Source: Patiria pectinifera (Eukaryota; Echinodermata; Asteroidea; Valvatida; Asterinidae). Taken from it: DNA of 64,000 nucleotides. The translations under genes were made by a program, and so were the position numbers. The DNA is taken from positions 8,641,281 through 8,705,280 of the forward strand of contig CM057144.1 of the NCBI GenBank assembly GCA_029964075.1, in the 5' to 3' direction. This document shows positions 1 through 10,682 of the stretch, piece after piece; position 1 is the stretch's first letter; each line of letters starts with the position of its first letter. Below the pieces are notes generated by a model, which did not search any database, was not told where the DNA came from, and saw only the letters and a program-made list of their open reading frames with translations.

Positions 1-1
1 A

Positions 2-134
2 CACGAAACAGTCGCTGATAAAGCGCGACTTGTTTTTCTTCGCGATCGATCGAGCAACGACGGTGACGTCACGTCAGACGCCCTCAGCGACAAGCTAATT
101 CAAGAACTGAACCTCCATGCAAACACATTGAACT
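2..134 (+). CDS. Candidate 3' part of an unidentified coding exon, cut by window edge
   Basis: From base 2 the frame is open and looks coding: it includes the peptide DKARLVFLRDRSSNDGDV followed by DALSDKLIQELNLHAN. At 135 there is a good donor (ACT then GTAAGT), which would end the exon in phase 1. Read through, the frame continues to a stop near 259, but composition becomes intron-like after the donor. I do not recognise the protein. It could be the last visible exon of an upstream gene or a remnant inside a repeat. A 5' exon of the scramblase gene is less likely, because that gene's initiator Met lies in the exon at 17785. Confidence 0.3.
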
Positions 135-795
135 GTAAGTTTTCAGACTATTTTGCTGTTTTTTCCAAAATGTTCGCTGTTTGGGAACAATATAAGGGGT
201 CTCATGGGATGTCAAGAATGTATAGATCAATCCAGGATAACTGTCTCTCTCATTTGTAATCTCTTTACCGTTTTTTGGGGGTCTTTTTGTCCTCGCGTGG
301 GTTTTTGACTATGCTACTGTGATGGTGCTACCAAAGTATGGTGAATCGGTGGAGCGCTAGTATGGAGGGGTACCCGTAATTCAGCGCTCCACTCAGTAGA
401 GCTAACCTAGGCCTAGGCTCATGGGCTAGTCCGAGTAACTTTGACCCAACTTATCGCCTTTTTTAACATTTGGACATGGTCTGGCGATAGTAAGGTCCAA
501 GCTAATACCGCGACCTAGACAACACAGTCCCAAAAACCAACATTTTCCAACAAAAAACATCAGATTTCACCTTCAAAACGGCCTCCAAATTACTAGATAT
601 GCTACCTGACAATGCCTGAGGTACAAGTAGACATCGATAATTAACAATTAAGATGGTTGTACTGAAGTTTACTTACGATCCGGAAAAAAGTGAAAGTTTC
701 CGTTCATTTCGGAGAGCTCCCCTCGCGATCTTGAACACGTTAAATTTCCGATCGTGTTTAATGTTTGAACAACGCGATTTCTTCTACATGCCCAG
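135..795. other. Non-coding stretch, no clear features
   Basis: Apart from the short possible read-through of the first frame to about 259, I see no gene, tandem repeat or recognisable element here. Confidence 0.4.
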
Positions 796-1065
796 CGTAC
801 ATTCGATGGTCCCCCGTATCCCGTGTGCGATTCCGTTACCGAGCACGCGCGATGCATCGATTATGATAATGATCACGTTTGTAAACGTAAAACACCCGAT
901 GACTGTTTCATTGAAGGATCATCCTCCTCATCATCGTCGTCACTCGAGCAACGTGACAGGTTGGCATACAAATGCCTTGATGCCTCCTTCTGTTTCGGCT
1001 GTCAGCTTGCAGGCAGCTCCCAACGCAGCAAAGGCAGAAAACACCTCAGCAGAACACTAATTTAG
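796..1065 (+). CDS. Unidentified coding-like frame with acidic, Cys-containing and Ser-run segment
   Basis: This frame contains a possible exon beginning after a CAG at 793-795. It reads into TFDGPPYPVCDSVTEH, a DYDNDHVCKRKTPDDC segment, a run of eight Ser, and a basic tail ending at a TAG at 1063. An in-frame TGA lies upstream near 766, so it is either a spliced exon or spurious. A second frame over the same bases is also open (from ATG 653), which lowers confidence. No family recognised; function unknown. Confidence 0.2.
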   Translation, partial: RTFDGPPYPVCDSVTEHARCIDYDNDHVCKRKTPDDCFIEGSSSSSSSSLEQRDRLAYKCLDASFCFGCQLAGSSQRSKGRKHLSRTLI

Positions 1066-1289
1066 TGTCTGCCAACAATTGAGCTTGCCCTTCACCGCAA
1101 ACTTGCCCGTCTGCTCAGCTCCAGTGAAAGCATGGAAGCCTGCATTTGTGGAGGCGCCGAGGGCATTGGCTATTATTGGTGCCAATTGTATTTCCTGTTT
1201 CTTAATCCCAGTGCCACTCCAACCAAACTCCAAAGAAACAAAAACAAATTCAACAAACGAGCTGTTCATTGATTGACATCGACGGAGGA

Positions 1290-2260
1290 AGAAGATGATT
1301 TCCCAAACTCCTTATGTTCTGTTTTTGACAGTTTTGACTGTTGGCATTAATCTTTGTCATACAGTATTCAAAGTCAGCATAGGCATAGTCCCTATAGCAA
1401 AGATGTGTCCCAAAGATTGACGTCATCTTGACGTCATTGTGGGTCACGTGACGTCCCGTTAAAGATTAAAAGATTAAATCTTTGGAAATCAGTATAAAAT
1501 CAGCCGTGAGACACCCGAACTTGACGTTTGCGGGAATCGATAGTATAATTCAGGATCTTCATTTTATCTCGTGTGAGCAAACTCACGTGACCCTTCTTTC
1601 CGGTATAAACCGGAAGTAACTCGAAATGCCTTATAATTTAAAATTGGGAAAAGATGTGAACTTGCTTGCAACGATGTAAGTATGTGACTAGATTGTACTT
1701 TACGAAAAAAACACCGGTGACATCATAACATGTTAGAGCGCTCTCTACGAGTAGGTTGAAAAAAGTGTAAAATGAATTTTCAGTGGATGTCTGTGACAAA
1801 GTTTGCGGTAATGGCTTCAAAATTGGTGTATATGATGACCTCAATGCAGACAACACCTGTGCACGAAAAAAAATGATGACGTCATCATACCGGAAGTTAT
1901 AATGAAAAGACCTTTTTTCCTTTGAAAATTCCTGAAAAATCAACCATGACAGTTTTTATATTACTTTTTACTTTAATTGTCGATTTAAGGGTAGGTCTAA
2001 AACATTTCGAAGTTTCGAGGCGATAAGCGAACTTGGACATGCCCTGTGCACGCTTAAAACTTCAGGTTGACAATACCTCTGCTTTAAAACATGCACAGGA
2101 CGTCCTCAATGTACATGTACATGCATGTACGTTGTACATACGCACATACATCGTATGTCAGTCAGCCCGAAGCGCACGTGTTGCTGACGTCAAATCCCGA
2201 CCTTTATCTGCAGGGCTTCGTCACGAATCGGCCGGAGTGTTCAAAAGAAGCATTTACAAA
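1290..2260 (+). repeat. TGACGTCA-rich dispersed repeat, copy A
   Basis: The copy starts near the conserved block 'ggcattaatctttgtcatac', passes GCATAGTCCCTATAGCAAAG, then paired CRE-like TGACGTCA words and 'gtcacgtgacgtc'. Bases about 1560-2205 match 56635-57275 in the same orientation nearly throughout, sharing for example 'ttcctgaaaaatcaaccatg', 'cgcttaaaacttcaggttg' and the TACATG-rich end. A third, inverted copy lies at 14.1-14.8 kb. The small reading frames within it are not conserved as proteins. Confidence 0.75.
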
Positions 2261-2924
2261 AGAAGTAGCGGTTCTTGAAGATGGCATCCATGGTATTAAG
2301 TTGAAAGTGAACGTTTTTTTTCTCTAAATGATATATGTGGATTCAGTAAAAGATTCAGTATATTTTGGCAGAATTTGGTTCACGTTTGATTAGCCTGTGC
2401 TAGTCCTTGTGGCGACATTTTCGTAGGTTTTCTACCATTTCTTTTAGCTTGTACGCGGTCGGAGGACAGTGTACAGCAAATCATCATGCACGTACAAACA
2501 CATAATTTCAGGGGGGTGGCTCGTTTTGAGGATGCTAATTTGTTTCATGTCATGCAAGTTAAATTCCTTTTTTATGTACGTTTTGTTTCGCGATTGCCTT
2601 TATTTATAGATGGGATATCCAGCTATGAATGAGTGCTTTTTATGAAGACGGTTGGTTTACATTGTAGTTTTGGAAAATTCACTTGAAAACTAGACAACAA
2701 ATGATGCATTTAGACTGTACAACACATGTATCTGTATACTATACTTTGTGTTTTCGGTCATACAGACAAAAATTTTGTGAGGAAAAACATTTCGATAAAT
2801 TTACAATTGTCACATTTTCTTTCAATACAGGAACCTGTTCACGCCAAGTCTGATTCGATTAAAACATTGTACATAGTCAGGGATGTGTTATTGTTAAAAA
2901 AAAATTTATAATGTGGAAAAGCCC

Positions 2925-4250
2925 TATGTTCTGTTGCAAACAGACATAGATCTCTTGTTTTTCTTCTTCTTTTTGTCGGAAAAAAAACCCATAGACTTTG
3001 TACACGTCTTTTATGGCCTTCACTTTTGCCATTCGTCCTTGTCATACATCCTTCAAAGTTACCATAGACATAGTCCCTATAGCAAGGATGTGTTCCGATG
3101 AGTGGCGTCATGGTGAGGTCATCATGGGTCATGTGACGTCACTTTAAAGATTTCTAGATTTAATCTTTGAAAATCAATATAAAATCAACCGTGAGAGACC
3201 TGAAGTTCCATGTTTTTGATTGTCTAGTGCATAGTAGAAAATAATTCAATGATTTTGTTCAAAAATCTGTGACTTTAAAAAGCAATCTGTGACTTTTAAA
3301 TACAATTTATAATTCATGTAATGAGATACGATAATTAGGGTCTAAAATTTACCCTTCCGGTAACACCGGAAGTAAAGGTCACATGACCTACCAATTTTCA
3401 TTGATAACACTTCCCTGTCTATACCTATCATGTTTGAGATCAATCAGTCAAATGGTTCTTCAGTTATAAGACTGTAAACATGCATCATTAAATATTCATG
3501 ACGTCATAACGTGAATATCATATACTACTAATTAATATAGTGAGGTACCTTAGTGAAAAAATCGTGACACAGTGGACAAAAGCACCATTTTTTCACCAAA
3601 GCATCTCCATGGTATACCTTTTCGAAAAAAAGACGGACGCAAAAAATTGGATGATGGGAAGGGCATGTATGACGTCATTATGACGTCATCAGCTAATTAT
3701 TACATGAAACAAATATAAATTGATAATAATCTTTACAGCAACAAATGTGGTATCAAATTAAAGGGGACAGCAAGCTCTTTCATTTGAGTGGTATGTCATG
3801 GGGATGGAATATAGTTAAGGGTGGTTTTGTGGGTCAAAAAAACCTTTTTTGGTCAAAAGACCTGTTTTTTTTCCGGCTAAAATCATGGATTTTGGGTAGT
3901 CACATTGACACTTTGTTTAAACATGTAAACAGTATGTGGTATTGTGAGATGTTGTTTTTAAGTTCGAGAGAAAAGTTCAAATTCTATGCCAAAAGAGTGC
4001 AATTGATTATTAGTATCATAAATATGTTTAAACTTGTTCCAAAGATAAGCGGAAAAGTGAGGCATCTTATAGCGAGCTACATTAGTAACAAAAATGCTAA
4101 GGATCGTTACATGGTATTTAAAAGCACCATTTTTTTCACCAAAGCTTTGCCAATGTGTTACGATCAAAAATAGGGTAGGATGCAAAAAATCAGATGACAG
4201 GAAGGGTACTTCACAATCTACTACTGAGCTCGTACAGTAATTAATTGTAG
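2925..4250 (+). repeat. TGACGTCA-rich repeat, copy B; left arm of a large inverted arrangement
   Basis: The copy begins with the family end block GGAAAAGCCCTATGTTCTGT followed by TGCAAACAGACATAGATCTC. It continues through GCATAGACATAGTCCCTATA-like and TGACGTCA modules. The part from about 3540 to 4250 (including 'aaaggggacagcaagctctt' and GGTCAAAAGACC-type motifs) is repeated in inverted orientation at 7810-8540. The matching end block, inverted, lies at 9609-9660. Confidence 0.7.
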
Positions 4251-4689
4251 AAAATAAGGTCGTGAAGCGTTGTGATGAGATTCCAAGTAATTAATTTGAC
4301 ATTTTGAGGGTCAGGGAATTGAAGAGTGATATAATCAGTGACATTTAAGTAACAATAAGCTGATTTGCTGTTGCAGTGACGTCAGTATTTTCAAATTTTC
4401 TTGAAAAATCTAAGCATGTTTGATTATGGACAAAAGTGCTACAATGACGGTATTTGTCACGCAGAAAATAAATTGTGTAAAATTGTGCGGCTCCTTGAAT
4501 TTGGTCTTTACCACATCCATTTGTTTTGACCATTTACTATAGCTGGAAGACGTAACATTCTTATATGTGTTGTATATTACGGGTAATGAGGTATGGGTTA
4601 GGAGCCAGACAGAAAGGAACGTGGTAACCTGAATTAACAGAGTGGCCAGAAATGGTGATGGTACGTCTTTTAACAATGTATTACAAACG

Positions 4690-4950
4690 GGGGCCGCCCG
4701 ATAGTCTGAAGGTCCAATAGTCCGAAGGTTCTTTAGTCCGAAGGTTCGATAGTTCAAAAGTACAAATTTTCCATAAGGGGGGTTCGTTAGTCCGAAAATG
4801 AAATAAGGTTCGTTAATCCGAACATTTGAAGCAATAGTCCGAAGGTTCATTAATCCGAAGGTTCATCAGTCTGAAGGTTTATTTATCCGAAGGTTCGATA
4901 GTCCGAATTTAGAATAAGGTTAATCAGTCCAATGGTTCAATAGTCCGAAA
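4690..4950 (+). repeat. Satellite-like array of AGTCCGAAGGTTC units, left block
   Basis: Short, irregularly spaced units built on 'ggttcgatagtccgaa' follow each other, with variants in which the connecting word is gatag, gttag, tttag, taatc or catcag. All units face the same way here. The same unit recurs at 6.38-6.78 kb, partly inverted. Confidence 0.8.
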
Positions 4951-4959
4951 CGAAAATAA

Positions 4960-6385
4960 CAAGCCTGCGGGAACGGGGGGTGCTGTGGGTGCTGCAGCAC
5001 CCCAAACTTTTTGGATCGGGGTGCTGAAATATGCTTCAGCACCCCCTACTCCCGGGCAAAAATGTGTTCCAGCCAGCAGTGTTCTACGACGTTGAAATTG
5101 CGCTGCTGCGCTATACATTATGCTTGCTCTAAAAATATCTCCTTCGTTTTGTTCGTTTCTAGTTTTGCTGCGGCAAAGCGCGGCGCTTCGAACGTCTAGC
5201 ACAAAGTATCACTGTAAAATATCAGGAGGAGGTATTTTCTAAATTTTCAGGCAGTGCAGAATCGATATTTCTCTCAATGTATCTAAAATCATGACATGGA
5301 CATTTCCGCCATGATGGAAGCTTTGACCCGAAAAAAATAACCTCGGCCATGACAATGGTGGCAAAGTTGATTATGCTTGCCGCAATTTTTTTCATTCGAT
5401 CTTTCAATAGGGGTAAAGTTCATACCTTTCCCCTGAAGGTTTTTCTTTTCATTTAAAAGTTTCATTGACGTTGCTAGCATTCTGTACTAAACATTAACAA
5501 ATATCAAGGTTCACACACATCCCAACCTAATAGGAGTGGGACGGGCTTCCATTCATGCCATTGAAACTAGTTCCAGTGTAGTTTCGTTTTAATAAAAAAG
5601 CTATTCATGTGTTACCCTTTGCAAGTTTTTTCTCATAAAAACTCAGTAGACCGATAAATCCTTGCCTAGCCCCAAATTTGCCACCTACTGATCATAAACA
5701 TAAAGATGCATTTGGTCTGTTAGTCTTTTATATTTGCCATTCCCTGTAACAAACAAATAATACTGCAAATATATCAAGAGCTACATCGTTTAGGCCTATG
5801 TGAATATTTTTATGAACAGAAATTCACCCGCTTCCAGTGGAACCATTTTGTTTTAACTTGAACCAAAAAACACCCTTTCGGGTTTTATAAGTTTAAGTAT
5901 ATACTTCAGTATATTTCATCACAGTGCATCCAGAATCCAACATTTTCAGGGGCCTTAAAGCAGGCCCCTGGCCCTGTGGTCCCACGCCGCAAGGGCTCGG
6001 AAAATAAAACAAAACATACACGACGGCATGCATAATGATACAATTCTTTGTCCAGAATTAAATGGAACAAAGAATGGAGATAAAAATACAGGGTTTTCGA
6101 CTTTTCAGTAGAAACGTTATAAGAGCAACAGTATATTCTAAACAAAAAAGTGACATAAATTAATTGTCTTTATAATCTCAAAAAACGTTTGCTAAAAAAG
6201 TCATATGAAAGTGGCTAGGAATCGCCTCATATTGCACCACTGAGCATCCATATTCCAAAACTTTTAGGGGCCCTTTAAGCCACGCCGTAAGGGCTTTGCG
6301 CTCCGCGTTCGCATTAATTTTGTTCGTCCTTTAGAAATTCCAGCACCCCCTGGCAAAAGTTTGTTCCAGCGGGCTTGAAAATAAG
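4960..6385. mobile_element. Candidate nonautonomous element flanked by satellite arrays
   Basis: The left boundary begins AAGCCTGCGGGAAC and contains a GC-rich 'gggtgctgcagcacccc' hairpin and CAGCACCCCCTACTCCCGGG. The right boundary reads CAGCACCCCCTGGCAAAAG and ends GTTCCAGCGGGCTT, which is the left terminus inverted with a few mismatches. Both ends abut the TCCGAA/GGTTCG arrays. No transposase frame is present, so it would be nonautonomous. No target duplication was resolved. Confidence 0.5.
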
Positions 6386-6780
6386 GTTCATTAGTCCAAA
6401 GGTTCGATAGTCCGAAAAGACTCTATGATGGTCCGATAGTCCGAATCGACAATAAGGTCCGATAGTCCGAATCAACAGTAAGGTCCGATAGTCCGAAGAG
6501 TCATACTGACGAACCGTATTGCCCATTCGGACAATCGAACTTTATTCTCAATTCGGACTATCGAACCTTTTTCTCAATTCGGACTATCGAACCCTATTGT
6601 CTATTCGGACTATCGAACCTTCGGATTAATTAACCGTATTCTATTTTCGGACTAATGGGACCTTCGGACTATCGAACCTTCGGATTATCGAACCTTCGGA
6701 CTATTGAACCTTCGGACTACGAACATTTGGACTAATGACCCTTCGGACTAGAGAACCTTCGTACTATCGGGCTGTAACCA
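6386..6780. repeat. Satellite-like array, right block with orientation switch
   Basis: The AGTCCGAA-type units run in + orientation to about 6500 and then switch to the inverse form 'ttcggactatcgaacc' from about 6530 to 6780. The two halves therefore form an extended inverted array. Unit spacing is irregular, about 15 to 35 bp. Confidence 0.8.
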
Positions 6781-7297
6781 TTACAAACACAATACCAGTG
6801 CAGCAAGTCATGTCCTGCAGTTTGTAAAGGTTTTTAGTTTGGGACGTGAAAAAGACACAATTATCCATGATGCACAAGCACAAGTGTGTTTCTCGATTAA
6901 TGCACCATCCTTGTCGTTGATGGGCCGTCTATCCTATTGAAGTATCCACCAGACATCATCTTCTGTGTGACACGAGCAGAGGATCTCTGAAGGTCCACTG
7001 TGTGAGTAGTTTATCCTTTCTTGTTTCCACAAAGCTGGATTGCGACTGAGATCGTGCAAATAAATAATCTTTAAAAAATCTTCATCTGTAGTCTTGTTTA
7101 TTAACTATTAGAGATTTTGGTTAAAATGAACAGAAGTCTTTGTAGAAATTGTAGATATAATTTATCTTGCGTAAAATATACCTTTGCAAGTTTACAAACT
7201 CCCACAAAACGTATTATTTTGCAACATTGGAACGTATAATTGGTTTGAACATTCTACCTTTTTATTGCTTATGTGAACTGTTACTATCGTATTTCAG
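6781..7297. other. Unassigned sequence
   Basis: AT-rich sequence with no recognisable gene or repeat. A pyrimidine-containing acceptor (ATTTCAG, ending 7297) leads into the next feature. Confidence 0.4.
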
Positions 7298-7529
7298 GAC
7301 AGTCATCATGGATTGGACTGCTTGCATTATCTGCATGCAAACTACACCAGAAAAACTACGTTGTCCACAAAAAGGTTTAAATTGTAACGCCGGAGAAGTA
7401 TATGCTCAATTCCTGGCTAATGTTGAAGGGTTAAGGGCAATAAATGCATTGCCAGTTGATTTAGAATACGGAGCCGAAGGGACAGTAGAAACTTTTGTGG
7501 AAAATAATGCCTCGTGGCATCATTCCTGA
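7298..7529 (+). pseudogene. Fragment of a multicopy invertebrate protein with CxxC and WH(D/H)S motif
   Basis: After an ATTTCAG acceptor, ATG 7308 opens a 73-residue frame. It starts with MDWTACIICMQTTPEKLRCP, has a middle segment with AGEVYAQFLANVEGL, and ends NNASWHHS before TGA. From memory this resembles the N-terminal module of large uncharacterised proteins present in many copies in cnidarian, echinoderm and other marine genomes. In those a CxxC pair is followed by a WHxSC motif. Here the Cys expected after WHHS is replaced by the stop, so the copy looks truncated. It lies between the arms of the 2.9-9.7 kb inverted arrangement, consistent with transposon cargo. Role unknown. Confidence 0.45.
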
Positions 7530-7799
7530 GGTAACATTTATGAGATAATCATGACGTAAGACATTGCATTTTTACGAATCATTGATCACAACAGGGGATC
7601 GGAGCGAGGGTCAAATGTACATGTACATGCATGTTTAATTTAATACATTAAATTAGAAAACATCCCTCATTTTATCAAACTATTTGTATTTAAATCTTTT
7701 AAAGAACTAAGAACAAAATTGGCAACTGCACTGATTTCCTTGATCTCAGAAACGTATATTAAATGTAAAAAAACGATCCATGGCTTATTCCTAACTAAT

Positions 7800-9660
7800 A
7801 TCTCAATTTTAATGTATAAGTGTGTAATAATTAGCCGATGACGTCATAATGATGTAATAAATGGCCCTTCCAATCCTCCAATTTTTGTATCCTAACTTGT
7901 TTTCGAAAAAGTAAACAATGGAGATACTTTGTTGTGAAAATGGTGCTTTTGTCCACCCATGTCACGATTTTATCACTAAGGTACCTCACTTTTCCGCTTA
8001 TCTTTGGAACAAGTTTAAACATTTAAGATACTAATAATCAATTACAAAAACTCTTTTGGCATAGAATTTGAGCCTTTCTCTCTGACTTAAAAACAACATC
8101 TCACAATACCATATACTGTTTGCATGTTAAAACAAGGTGTCAATGTGCCTACCCAAAATCCATGATTTTAGCAAAAAAAGCATGTCTTTTGACCAAAATG
8201 GTTTTTTGACCCACAAAATCACCCTCAACTATATTCCATCCCAATGACATACCACTCAAATGAAAGATCTTGTTGTCCCCTTTAATTTGATACCAAATTT
8301 GTTGTTGAGATGCTTGCAGTTCTGAAGATTATTATTAATTTATATTTTTTCATGTAATAATTAGCTGATAACGTCATAATGACGTCATACTGTACATGCC
8401 CTTTCCATCATCCAATATTTTGCGTCTGTCTTTTTTTCGAAAAGGTATACCATGGAGATGCTTTGGTGAAAGAAATGGTGCTTTTGTCCACTGTGTAACA
8501 ATCCTTGGCATTTTTGTTACTAATGTACCTCACTAATAATAATGCAACATATTTATCCTTTAAGGTTGCTTAATGCTAGGTGTCAACCCCATCAAATTAA
8601 TAATTCATTAGATATGCTAATAAGGGTCTAAAATTAACACTTCCGGTAATACCGGAAGTAGGGGTCACATGACATTGACATATCAATTTTCATCTATAAC
8701 ACTTCCCTGTCTATCTACCCACCAGGTTTGAGATCAATTGGTTAAATACCTGTAGTCCTATAGTTATAAGACTCTAAAGATTGTCTCATTAAATATTCAT
8801 GACGTCAAACATCACAATAAATAAGTGCACAGTAATAATAATGCAATATACATGTAATTATCTGTCAATATACCTTTGTATTAATGTGAAGTTTCAACCT
8901 AATCAGATTAATAATTCATGAAATATGATATAGGGGTCTAAAATTACCACTTCCAGTAAAACTGGAAGTGAAGGTCACGTGACCTTGACACATCAACTTT
9001 CATCTATATCACTTCTTTAGATATAGGCCTTAGAAATTGCCCTTTACATGTTATGTGACGTAAGTCACATGACATGTGATAACGTCATGATGACGTCACT
9101 TCAATTTCCATCTGTAACACAACATCGGGAACCATCTTCGGCTGCTGGTCTTAGTGTCTGCCAAGTCTAAAGTCAATCAGACATATGAAAGTGCCAACTT
9201 GTACAAAGAAAAATGGTACAAAACCTATGGGGAAAATGTGCATCTTTAATGTGATGTAACCTGACACCTGATGACGTCACGATCACGAATTTCTTTTAGG
9301 ACCATACATGTATGTGGGTGGGAGTCTATGTGTGTACAAAGTCTAAAGTCGATCAGATTCACGAAAGTGTCAAAGTAGAGTGTTTTAAAACGTGTACAAA
9401 CCCTATGGGGAAAACTGCATCTTTAACGTGACGTAACATGACACCTGATGACGTCACGATCGCGAATTTCTTCTTAGGACCATCTGTGGGTGGTGGTTTA
9501 AGTGTGTACCAAGTTTAAAGTCGATCGGATTTATGAAAGTGCCAAAGTAGACTGGTAGAAGAAAACCGTGTACAAAACATATGGGGGAATGACTGAAAGA
9601 GGAGAAAAAAAACTAGAGATCTATGTCTGTTTGAAAACAGAACACAGGGCTTTTCCGCTA
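7800..9660 (-). repeat. TGACGTCA-rich repeat, copy C; right arm of the inverted arrangement
   Basis: Bases 7810-8540 are the inverse of 3540-4250. Modules around 8630-8760 and 8930-9010 repeat 'cacttccggtaataccggaa'-type palindromes with 'gtcacatgacattgac' and 'tataacacttccctgtctat'. Two further direct modules near 9120-9290 and 9295-9480 share GACACCTGATGACGTCACGA. The copy ends with the inverted family end block (GAGATCTATGTCTGTTTG, then ACAGGGCTTTTCCGC). Confidence 0.7.
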
Positions 9661-9780
9661 ATTATTTGTATATGACTTTATGCTTTTTTTGCCAATATAA
9701 ATGCGGTCATTTTAATTTTGTTTTTTTGTTCAAAGTTCATAAAGCTTGCGGCCCATGATGACTTGATGATACGAGTGTAG

Positions 9781-10499
9781 TCAGTGCCCAATATTAAAAG
9801 TGATCTAGTGCCGTGTGAAGTTGATCTGAGCAAAGACGATGTCGAATTGTTTGATTTGAATGAAATATATAAAAATGAAACAAATAATAAAGCATGAACT
9901 GATGACGTGATTGTGACGCCATTTGATTGGGAGTTGCATATTAATAATATTATCTACCTTCACCATGTTTCATGAAGATGGGACCTTTCCTAAAAATGTG
10001 TGTTTTAAAAATGAAATTCCCATTTGTGTAAATGCCTGACCTGACAAATCCTTTACAGCAAGAATTTTGAATTTAGCGTGTTGATTCCGTTTGTGGCAAT
10101 GACCTTTAAAATGCCACAAATCCATGTAGAATTTGATGATGGGGTCATCATGACTTTTCTTTGTGTTTAATTACAATAAATTATGTTACGGTGACACGAT
10201 ATTGACTTCCATATAGAAGTTGGTGTCACAACGAACAGAAATCTTATCGATAGTGTTTGTGAATTTGGACTAAATAAAAGTATTACTATAGCTCATTTGC
10301 GGTCACAAGAATCAGGGAGAAGATCTCGAAATTAATACAATTTTTTGTGATTGATTTAGACAATTTTGAAAATAAGCGGCAAGTAATTGAAGTTGTTTTT
10401 CATTGTGAAGGTAAACGTATTTTTCGCTATCATCTTTATGTTTGTATGAACACATTCAGTTTTAGTTTGATTGTTAAAATGGGGAGGGGCCCTTATTAA
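9781..10499 (+). pseudogene. Degraded coding region of unknown identity
   Basis: Three nearby coding-like pieces lie on the + strand. The first, 9781-9898, contains CEVDLSKDDVELFDLNEIYK. The second, 10195-10335, contains EVGVTTNRNLIDSVCEFGLN followed by KSITIAHLRSQ. The third lies in a different frame to TAA 10497 and contains FFVIDLDNFENKRQVIEVVF followed by HCEGKRIFRYHLYV. The second and third read as one protein with a frameshift near 10310. No family recognised. It could be an old mobile-element gene or an endogenised gene. No start codon or splice site is evident. Confidence 0.35.
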
Positions 10500-10682
10500 A
10501 TGGTTGTGTACTGAGATAATTTCTCGTGGCATGCCCCAGATAGGTGTGGAGACATGCTTTAAAAATCTGAAGGTTTTTCTGCATTCTAGAGTATGTTTCG
10601 GGGAACCATTTTCCCTCTTCAATATTTTAGCTGTAAATGTGTAGTCTGCATGTTATCCATCAAAACACTTTATAAATGCTCA

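Noticed and set aside
3745-4173. 142-residue + strand frame
   Set aside because: It lies wholly within a dispersed repeat with an inverse copy at 7.8-8.5 kb in which the frame is not kept.
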